This document shows positions 56,114 through 64,000 of a stretch of DNA of 64,000 nucleotides, in pieces. Both the position numbers and the translations under genes were made by a program. Within the stretch, counting starts at the first letter, position 1. Every line of letters begins with the position of its first letter. The stretch is from positions 992,001 through 1,056,000 of the forward strand of contig JANHCV010000012.1 of the NCBI GenBank assembly GCA_025594325.1. Reading direction: 5' to 3'. The notes below the pieces were generated by a model. It saw nothing but the letters and a program-made list of their open reading frames with translations, made no database searches and was not told the DNA's origin. The stretch comes from Blastocladiella emersonii ATCC 22665 (taxonomy: Eukaryota > Blastocladiomycota > Blastocladiomycetes > Blastocladiales > Blastocladiaceae).

Positions 56114-59100
56114 TCAAGACCCAAACGATCGTGGCGGCGAACACATGTAGCAGGTCTGCTTCCAGGAGCCCGTGACGGGGAACAGCGGGAGCAGCTCCGC
56201 GTGCAGAACATTGTCGCCCGCGGATGCAAGCAGCGCGGCCGGCTCGTCGCCAGGGGTGGGACGAGCGGAAAACTTGAGGTACTCCGCAAAGATGCTGGTC
56301 ACTGAGCTATCCATGACGCTCGCGTGGATTGCGAGTTCTGGAGCCTCCAACTTCATAGAAGCAATCACCTCGACCACGTCGGATTTCCCATAAGTAGCCA
56401 AGGGCGACACCACGCTGCATCGGAACGCAGGCGTCGGCTCCTGCTCGTTGTACTCTGGCGCCACGAGGTAGGCCTCGCCCGTCACCAGCACCATGACCGG
56501 GTCCTTGGGGCTGTGAGAGCTGGTATAAACAAGCACACGGTGCCCGAGAGCGTGGTTCAGGAAGAGAAGGCACAATGCCATCGAAAGCTTGTGCGCCATG
56601 CCCGGGGTCATGGCAAAGTCGATGTTGGCAGATCGGCAGCAACAATCAGGGACCGAAATGTTTTCGTTCTGGCATCCGTAGCGCGTCAGAAGGGTCATGG
56701 CGGTCAAGATGGACCGCTGACCGCGCCAGAGTGGTGCGGCCGGCCAAAAGTGAGAGCGCGGAAGAATGGGCTTGTTGAACACAAACCAGTCGACAAGCGA
56801 TGGAAGCTTGGTGAGATGGACCGTCGCGGTAAGCTTTTCGTCGTCCCTCTCCACGCGCTTCGGGTACGCGAGAAACGGAAGCATCAGCATCCGCCTAGAG
56901 TTGTTGACGCGAAGCACAATGGACCCACCGATATTGTTATGGCGGAAGAGATCTCGACTAATATCGTACTCGACGGTTGGAGGATCTGGGCCGGACACAT
57001 CAAGGACAAGCACGGCACTCGACGCGTGCTCGACCAGGCTCAGCACGGGGACCAACAACGGGCTCTGAAAACGCCGTCGTTCATGCGCCAAAGCGAGAAT
57101 CCCGTCAATCGCACCGCGCTGCGAAAAGACGGGGACGGGCGTCGGATTCATGCGCGAAACGGGCAAGATATGAGACTTCGTGGCCAAGTATTGCGCGAAC
57201 GAGGCACTGTTGGGCTGTTGCTCATTGTCGAAATCAAAGTCCGGGATCACGGCACCCTGAAGATCGACGCGGTGCGGTGCGTGCGGTCGTTTAATGAAGT
57301 TCCATGGCGCGTACGCGGTCGCCGCGACCAAAGTCCCGTTTGCTGGACGCCCAACGTGCAACGAGTCAAAGCGAACTGCACGAACCTCGTCTGCGATCGC
57401 GAGCACGGCCCCGCCCCGAGGAAACCATTCCAAGAATCAGGAATCGCACTCGAGGCGGCACACGGAGGACGGGTCAGCAAGCTCGTGCTCGATCGGGAAG
57501 CCGTAAAGCTGCGCCTGGGCGATGAGCTCGGGAAGCCGCGTCTTGGAGACAGAAGATTCGATGTCACGCCAGAGGTCGGGCATCGCCGGCCACGGGAGCG
57601 AGGTGTACGCTGCAGAACTTGACCACGTCAAGCGACCGGCCGCGAAAGCAAAGGCAAGGAGCTTCGGGAAGAAGGCGGCAGTAGTAAAGACGCAAGCTAC
57701 ATGCGAAAGTGTAAAGGGGTCAGTTAACTGGTCCACGCCAGCGAATCATGGGATGGCGTACCAGGTTGCTGGACCATGGCGCTGCGCTCGAGAAGCAGCG
57801 CCTTGACGCATAATTTGAGGCTGTCGAGCACGTAAGGCGAAGCAGAGAGCTGAACCGGTGCACCCGGCGCCTCCAGCTTGTAGAAAGTGTAAGTGAAGTG
57901 CCGGTTGAATAAACCAGACCGGTCTTGGGCTCCCGGATCGTCAAGCAGGTGCTGATGCGTTAGCGACCACATGAACGGTTGAACCCAGTTTGTCCAGTGC
58001 TGGTCGTTGAGAAACTCGACGAGGCCCACGCCAAATAACGTCGGAAACAGGTCCAGAGGAAGCGCGGTCGCGAAGTGCAAGTAGTCTTGGTGGTTGCGGG
58101 TGTGTTCGGTCTGGCAAGCGGTGAAGAGTAGCGAGCGATTACGGTACGTGCGATCATTGAGCAGCGGGGACCCGTTGATCAACGTGTTGAGCAAGCCGTG
58201 GTCGTTGACGAGCGCGGTCGCATCGATGGCATCAAATCGACAGTCCACGTCGGCGATCAGCTCCTCGAGGTACTCCATGGCGTTGCGGCACCCGAACGTA
58301 ATGGTGGACAGGACAGTGCCAGGCGGCAAACCAAAAGTGAAGCTAGGCGAATTTGGCCGAGCGCACAAACAGCGGCGAATCGCGCCAAGCCAGTCCTGGA
58401 TCTCGATTAGCATGCTCGAGTCGCGCGTCGCGCCATCAAAGTCGACCGAGAAGGCGCGAAAAGGACGCAAATCGGGGGCGACCATGTATGTGACGGACTC
58501 ATCGTGACGCACGTGGAGCATGGTCGGGTTCACGCACCGCTCATCGTCCTCGAGCAATGAACTCGACGCAAGAAAGCAAACCTTGGTTTGGGCAAGCCGG
58601 CCCGCGGCGCACGTCAGCCGCGCGAGTGAGGTCCGTGGCATCCCGTCGCCGTACCGGTTGTGAAGCTCGTGGATGCGCGCGTACTCGGCACGATTGTCGT
58701 GCCCGTCCAGATCCACGACGGAATAGTCGGGCGTCGCCTTGGCGCGATGCTCGTCAAGCTCGGCCGTCGTCCAGTCAACGGCAAGCCACGCGCGCCAGCA
58801 CCGCTGGACCTGCTCAAGTGTGCTCTCGTCGCGGACACGCACGGTAGCAGTCGCACCGAACCAGTCGTGTTCGAGGCATGAGAGCATAACCGTGTCCCAG
58901 AACGACGCGACGCGCGGGTCGAGTTCCTGCGAGTAGGTGAGCTGCGCGACGTAAGTCGCAAGCTTGGTCTCGGCTAGGTCGCCGCCGCGGGTCCGGAGCG
59001 CATGCAAGGTCATGAGACAGCGGGCAATGACCTCGGGCTGCGAGTCGTGGAAGTGGAAATCGATGCGCTGCGTGGTGCCGCTCTGCTCAGCGCAACGTAG

Positions 59101-59301
59101 CGTGCATCCGACGTTGCGCAGGTCACGACCCTCGCACAGGAGCACGCTATGGGTGTTGTGACTCTCAACGGCGTGGTAACGAAGCAAGTTCATGGGCCGG
59201 GTCTCGCCGCAAGGCCGCAAGGTCGGGCCCGTTCCGAGCCAGGTGGCACTCGTGGGCGTTATAGTCAGCAAGTTGCCGGGTCCGTTGCATTTAGTCTCCA
59301 T
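56114..59301 (-). pseudogene. Long unknown gene with an internal in-frame TGA
   Basis: Exon 1 is 57762..59301, from METKCNGPGNLLT. A 65 bp intron (GTACGCC...GCATGTAG, with a GTTAACTGAC branch-like site) leads to exon 2, 56114..57696. Total 1041 codons. Codon 600 (57437-57439) is TGA, after VCRLECDS; the same frame then continues as FLEWFPRGGAVLAIADEV for another 441 codons in good coding style. No intron of suitable length and phase that would remove the TGA was found. No domain recognised; the protein is globular-looking, with no membrane spans and no low complexity. Either a recently inactivated gene, or two proteins, or read-through. Confidence 0.6.
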
Positions 59302-59617
59302 TGGAATAACATGTGTCTAGTGTCGGTAGGGAGGGTGGTGGGTGCGGAGGCCTCGAAGGAAGCCGGCCAAGCCCGCTCGCTCGCGGCTGTGGCACATCCC
59401 GTCACCTGCCCAGTCACATGAATTCGAAACGCGTCTCTCGTCCCGCCTGCAACCCTTGCCGCCTGAGACGTTGCGAGAGAGCGGCGAGCCATCGAAGAGT
59501 TGACTCAATAAACAGGTTTAAGACGTTGCCCAAGCTTTCGAGGGGCCGACGAAGACTTAAGTCGCGCTCAAGGGTGTATTTCGTGTTCCGCGTGCTCGGC
59601 AGGTCGGCAGGTCAAGG

Positions 59618-60177
59618 TTACGGTTCAGGGAGGGATGTAGGAGGAGCCGGGGTCGTTGGAGACGAGAGTGTCGAGGGGGGCGGGGCGATCTCGACGGCTG
59701 GCGGGTTGGCGATAAGCTGCTGGTACTCTTGGAACGCAGCCCTACAAGCGAAGCGGGCCTTCAGTACAGGCACGACTTGGAGGTGACTCGAGTCAGCAGA
59801 GCCGTACCGCCGCTTCTCAAGCTCCGCGTTCTGCTCGTTGACCATGGCCTGCATCTGGTCGAGCGACTTGTCGCCGTGCGGGATGGTGTCGAGGATCTTG
59901 AGCGCCTGTGCGTACTTGGCCTCGAGCTCGTACACCTGCACAGCACGGTCATCAGCAGTCTTCAGCATCGGTAAGCCCCAGTTGTAGCCCGTACGGCGCC
60001 GCCGATATCCGCCGCCTTGGCCGGGTCGCCCGACTGGAGCAGGTCGACAATGTACATCAGTTGACCCGTAAAATCAAAGTCCTCGTCGCGGATTTCGGGA
60101 ATGGCCGAGGGCTTGCGGGCATCGGCCGCTTGAGACGTTGCACCAGGTCGCGATGTTGGTGGGTTCATGGCATTCAT
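59618..60177 (-). CDS. Small coiled-coil protein, possibly Mediator subunit 9
   Basis: Three exons: 59995..60177, 59808..59935 and 59618..59741, giving 144 residues. The introns are 59 and 66 bp, both with GTACGG donors. The N-terminal part has FTGQLMYIVDLLQSGDPAKA. The middle is a coiled coil, VYELEAKYAQALKILDTI...HGDKSLDQMQAMVNEQNAEL, ending EKRRAAFQEYQQL. The tail is Pro/Ser-rich. The 'K...L..IP..D.S.dQ...i..L...L..Kr' pattern and total length resemble Med9/Cse2 of the Mediator middle module, but the match is by eye only. The conserved upstream motif (60251-60270) precedes it. Confidence 0.5.
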
Positions 60178-60250
60178 GTTTGGTGAGTGGGTTCGAGAGC
60201 GGCGACGAGAAAGCGACGGCGAACAAGCCGTGCGAATCAATGCGCCACAA

Positions 60251-60270
60251 TCACGCCGTGGCGCAGCGCG
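60251..60270 (-). promoter_or_regulatory. Conserved upstream motif, copy C
   Basis: On the minus strand CGCGCTGCGCCACGGCGTGA, 73 bp before the ATG at 60177. Differs at two positions from copies A and A'. Confidence 0.6.
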
Positions 60271-60511
60271 TCTCCGCCCCACGGCGGAAAGCGGACTCAC
60301 GGATGCCCCTGGAAACAAGGCATGTATACACATTGGGGAACGAACGTTCGCATCCTGCAGCAGCTTTACAATGATGGAATTCATTCAGCGTGTTTGAACC
60401 ATTAGCGGAAAGGTTATCGATTCCAGCTTCTTCGCTTCAAGGCTTGCCGTCCTCGCCCCACCAGGGAAACGGATTGATCAATTCAACCACGTCCATGTCA
60501 TCAAGGCCAAG

Positions 60512-61243
60512 CTACTCAGGGTAAAGAAATTCAGTGAGCTCGGTGGAGGTGAAATTGCCCATGACGCGCGCAAAGCGTACCTCCTCCAAGGACAACTTGC
60601 AACGCGGGTTCACCTTGTAGCCATCGGGGTGGAGAAATCGTAGATCGTCGGGCTTTCTCCCGTGGTGTTGGCTTGCAGCTAGGGCAAGTTTGTGAAACGG
60701 ACGCTTTCGTTTGGCCTTGAACTCTACCAAGGAGGAGAGGGCGGGCGAGGTAAACATGGCCTCCATTTGGGCGCGTCTCGGTCGAGTGCACCGTACCCAA
60801 ACTTTTGCCGCTTTCAAGACGTCGAAATATCACGGTATTTTCTTCATTCCGGCGGCGCTTTCGGTCCTTCTCAGCCTCGCCGTCATGCTGCGTGCTGGCA
60901 GATTTAGCCTCGTCACGCTGCTGCACAGCTGGCGCGTCGGTCGCCTCGCAGCTCTGCGGGCGAGATTCCTAGATCACGGGTGTCCCTCCTCAGCCAGCGG
61001 TCTCGCAGCAGCAAGGTGTTCAAGATCACGCACTTCCACGTCCGCTGCCTTGCTATTGATCTCGGCCCACTGCGGGTCGTCCTTGACCGCCCGGACGAGG
61101 TGGCGCAGCACGGCCGTGTCCGGATCGAGGGCCAGCAGGGGCTCGAGCTTCTGGAGCAGCGCGCCCTGCGTCTGCACGAGCTGCTCCAGCTTCGAAATGC
61201 GGTCTTTCATCTGTTGCATAGAGTCTTCATTCGAGTTCGACAA
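60512..61243 (-). CDS. Small coiled-coil protein of unknown function
   Basis: A probable three-exon gene. Exon 1 starts MSNSNEDSMQQMKDRISKLE at 61243 and ends after KAADVE at a GTGCGTG donor. An intron of about 80 bp ends at CCCGCAG. Exon 2 runs SCEATDAPAVQQRDEAKSAS to RKRRRNEENT. A less certain intron of about 73 bp (GTGATATTT...ATGGAG) leads to exon 3, AMFTSPALSSLVEFKAKRKR to GNFTSTELTEFLYPE, with the stop at 60512. Residues 10-40 form a coiled coil and the middle is basic. The first join is well supported by frame; the second needs transcript evidence. Family not recognised. Confidence 0.5.
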
Positions 61244-61531
61244 GGCAGCGGTCTTACTTTGTTCCGGCGAGGGAAGCTTGGAAGCAGGTCCGATCGCCTC
61301 GATGCAAGAGCGCCAGGCCCTGGCGCGGCGCGTGATTGTGGCTCAACGCGCTTTCTCCTCGCGTTTTCTCCCGCGAAACCCGCCGTCCGTGAGCATCCAG
61401 TTTCCGCCGCGCGATTGAGTTTTCCACCAAAAACCATCCAAAGCCCGCTAATATGTGGCCTGATCTCGATCTCGGGAGCTGCGCGTCGCATCGAGGCGTG
61501 TGACACCGCGAGACACGGTCACGCGAGACCA

Positions 61532-61549
61532 CCACGTGGCGCAGCGCGC
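61532..61549 (-). promoter_or_regulatory. Conserved upstream motif, copy D
   Basis: On the minus strand CGCGCTGCGCCACGTGGT, about 290 bp before the start at 61243, in the same orientation as that gene. Confidence 0.45.
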
Positions 61550-61669
61550 CTTTTAACGAGTTTGACGTGCTGTTTCCGGCGCTGTTCCTTTAAGTGCTTT
61601 TCACCCTTGTCGGGCACCTACTCTACTTGCGTCACGTCGTGCGCTGCTGTACTACCAACTGGTCGATAC

Positions 61670-63563
61670 TCAAGATGAGAACACCATGAAAATGCGCCAG
61701 CGTGACTGCATGATCAATATAATAACAGCATGGATTTTGCTCGTTCGCTCACTTGCGCCGCAGAGTTTGGCCGCCGGAGCTGCACCCCGCAAATCTGCGA
61801 TCCCCTTTCTGGTGATGTTCCTGCACCCGAGAATCCCAACAACCTGAACCTCGGAATGTAAATAGCCTGCCAGGATCTTGATTCCCGCGTCCGTGATCGG
61901 GTTGTGGTCCACCACTAGCTTAGCCAGCGACGGTGGCAACGCGGGCGCCGGAACTACGGCACACGTGTCGTCAAACCGCAACGAGCGCAGGCACAAGTCT
62001 TCGAGGCCCTGCGACATCGCCCGTACAAAAGAGCGGAGGATCGTTGGTGAGAGCGAGCTTCCCGTCAAATTGAGCTTTCGAAGGCTGGGCGGAACGTGTG
62101 TAGTCCAGGGGACTCGACGCCAAACGACCACTGTTTTGTGCGGCTGATGTCGAGCGATTCGAGTCTGGGCAAGCTTGCGACGAGTAGACGCAGCTCATCG
62201 GGGGTAAATGTAGTAGCTGTGCAAGATGGAGAGGCTCGAGATCGAGGACGGAATGCTCTTGTACAACATTCCGCTGGTTTCTTCTGTAGCTTGAGCGAGG
62301 GAGTTGTCTCGAGAACGAGAGTTTGGAGGCCTGTGCACAGACGGAGTGCGGCTGCGAGTGCAAGTGCCGCTTGCTCCTCGAGCCGAGCCTCACAGATGGC
62401 GAGCTTGAGCAATTTCGTCGGCAGCGACCAGGTCCGTTTGCTTGCAGCTCCGGTCAGACCCGAAAAAAGCGCATTCAAGTTCGGCTCACCCTTGAACCCT
62501 GAACCAGACAGTTTCAGCTCGACCAGCGTCAAAGGTAGCTTCGGCCGGGCGAGCAACAGCACAGGGCCGCTGACATGGATGGAAAGCGACGCGAGATGAG
62601 GTGGCCAAGTCCATCGGCCGAGATCAAGTGGGCACACAGTCGAAAAGTCCCAACCTGCGCCGAGATCAAGCTTCACAAGCGTTGGCGGAAGCTGCAGCGA
62701 GAACAAACGTTGCCAATCAACGGTACATCCGTCAAGTCGCAGCGGATCGAACGGCTTGATTTGGGCTAGAGAAGGCCGCGTTGAGGGCAGCGATGCCGGC
62801 TGTTAGGATCGAGTAGGCTGGTTTTCAAATTTGAGATCGAGTACACGGCCAGCAGCAATGTCCTCGATGAGCGCAAAAACAGCGCCATCAGGTGAAGGCG
62901 AAGCGGCACGACGGGTCCCCATTCCAAGGGCGAGCTGCTGGATCGCCGAAAGCTTCGCATAATGTCCGTTGTCCAGGGTTCCCGCGAGTCCGGAGTCTCG
63001 CCACCATTCGGTCAGAACTAATCGACCAGCACTTGCGGCCCTGGCAATCGATTCGTGCGGGCAATGTTCGCTCGTGAGGCTGCCTAATGCATGCAGCTTT
63101 GCAGGAAGCTTGACCTTACCAGCGGTGCTCGCATGCTTGAGGTTGAGGTCCGAACCGATGCGGAAGATGGTCCGGATAACGCGCGATACAAGCTCTTCAG
63201 GCAGCACGCGCGAGTACTGCGAAAGTCCGTTCCAGTCGCGCGGGTCGCTATGCAGGTGCACTGCACGAACCATGATGCTTTCCAGCAAGTCGCATATCAC
63301 TAGGTGTCTGAGTACTCAAGCTGGCGGCCCGAGCGGTGCCAAATATCAAGCACATAAAGCTGGCCAGCCATGCTCGCCTCGTCCATCGAGATCAGAAAAA
63401 GCTGCTGCACAACGGCACGCTGGACATCGGGTGCGCGCGCGGATGGCAGAACGCTCGAGTACTGCAGAATCTCGTTGATGTCGGGTGGGCATGAGAGCTG
63501 AACCGCGTTGCACAGCACGAGCTCAAGCACACAATCCGGAATTCGAGGTTGCATTAGCTTCAT
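61670..63563 (-). pseudogene. Chimeric F-box-like / LRR pseudogene, copy 5
   Basis: Starts MKLMQPRIPDCVLELVL at 63563 with the upstream motif 185 bp before it. The first module is of the copy 1-3 type (SMDEASMAGQLYVLDIWHRS) and stops at TAG 63300-63302. A second N-terminal module of the copy-4 type follows at once (VICDLLESIMVRAVHLHS) and reads to 62803. The LRR part then continues in several frames: LDGCTVDWQRLFSLQLPPTL to about 62130, then PSLRKLNLTGSSLSPTILRS to 61670. At least four lesions. It looks like a fusion of two family members, now decayed, with the LRRs of the second. Confidence 0.65.
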
Positions 63564-63747
63564 CCTTGCGCCCGACCTGGGTCTCACTGCGGCAGAAGAA
63601 AGAGCGGGCGGTGAGGGACGAAGGTCCGGACGAAGGTGTGGCGACGAGGGCGTCGCCCGTTCCCCTGAGCGCCCGCCCGCAAGCATGTGGCGTCAGGCAG
63701 TGCTTGTGGCGTCGCCTCACCGCTGCGTGATCAACCTGCCATAGCTA

Positions 63748-63762
63748 GTGTGGCGCAGCGCG
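63748..63762 (-). promoter_or_regulatory. Conserved upstream motif, copy E
   Basis: On the minus strand CGCGCTGCGCCACAC, upstream of the LRR copy 5 start and lying between it and the Helitron end. Confidence 0.45.
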
Positions 63763-63812
63763 TTCGCCTAACGACGACCAAGAGCCACCCGCACAATGCC
63801 GCGACGCAAGCA

Positions 63813-64000
63813 CTAGGTGTGTGTGCTGCGCACACACTTGGGTCTCAGCTGTAGCTTTAGTCTGCCGTGTCGATGATGAGAACAGCAGCGCAGGTACAAC
63901 GCGCGCGGTAGGCACGCGTCCATGGCCAACTCCCCCACGGCCATGAGCATCGTGGCCGCGGAAAATCACGTTATTCGGTTGAGCAAGCACTCTCGCCGTG
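63813..64000 (-). mobile_element. 3' end of a non-autonomous Helitron, second copy, runs off the window
   Basis: Read on the minus strand it matches 20355-20493, including the GCTACAGCTGAGACCCAAGTG block, the hairpin gtgtgcgcagcacacac and terminal CTAG (63816-63813) followed by host T. Relative to the other copy it has about 60 extra bases before TTGTACCTGCGCTGCT. The 5' part lies outside the window. Confidence 0.75.

Noticed and set aside
37361-57439. TGA codons read as selenocysteine or as a reassigned sense codon
   Set aside because: Two TGAs interrupt otherwise good frames, one at a conserved Cys. However, the intact paralogue uses TGC there, TAA and TAG also interrupt frames in the window, and no SECIS-like structure was found. 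Ordinary nonsense mutation is simpler.
63300-63306. CTAGT at the junction of the chimeric LRR copy, as a possible Helitron end
   Set aside because: No hairpin and no subterminal block precede it.
1-64000. tRNA, rRNA or CRISPR features
   Set aside because: Scanning for B-box-like GGTTCGA..CC sequences found only coding occurrences; no rRNA segments and no regularly spaced direct repeats were seen.

Overview
The window is GC-rich nuclear DNA from an intron-bearing eukaryote, most probably a fungus. It carries a nuclear-encoded SCO1, an RMND1-type mitochondrial protein, mago nashi, ribosomal protein eL8, an ALE1-type MBOAT acyltransferase and a membrane J-protein. Introns are mostly 55-80 bp, with donors that are usually GTACG and acceptors that are usually TAG. 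A family of F-box-like/leucine-rich proteins with 'vLdvWhrSgl'-type repeats suggests an early-diverging zoosporic fungus (Blastocladiomycota would fit). That placement is inference from memory of the family, not a search result.

Layout. 0.3-6.5 kb is a compact housekeeping block: a two-RRM protein, SCO1, RMND1 and a large disordered membrane protein. 8.3-16.0 kb is a same-strand array of four F-box-like/LRR paralogues; the first is intact and the next three carry one to several lesions. 16.2-17.5 kb holds a damaged zinc-finger gene. 17.5-22.9 kb is gene-poor. It contains Helitron material: a decayed PIF1-like helicase with a hairpin plus CTAG 3' end, a second Helitron inserted inside that helicase, and a host gene cut off at the Helitron end. 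22.9-36.1 kb is again dense: ALE1 diverges from a giant ~2010-residue membrane protein, followed by an F-box-like/unknown gene with an early in-frame TAG, mago nashi (six exons), and eL8 diverging from mago.

37.26-53.66 kb is the most striking part, an inverted duplication with two strata. The outer parts carry a pair of clearly diverged F-box-like/zinc-ribbon paralogues in mirror positions. The inner arms (about 39.04-44.61 and 46.30-51.88 kb) look identical, apart from a homopolymer that differs by 6 bp. A 1.7 kb unique spacer sits between them. No intact gene is recognisable between 38.5 and 52.4 kb.

54.7-64 kb holds a J-domain membrane protein, a long unknown gene with an internal TGA, a small Mediator-9-like gene, a small coiled-coil gene, a chimeric LRR pseudogene, and a second copy of the inserted Helitron running off the window end. 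A conserved, oriented CGCGYTGCGCCAC motif (20 bp in its best copies) lies 70-200 bp upstream of several unrelated genes and looks like a promoter element.

Exon joins were read by hand from frame continuity and splice-site context. Most protein names rest on motif recognition, without database searches.
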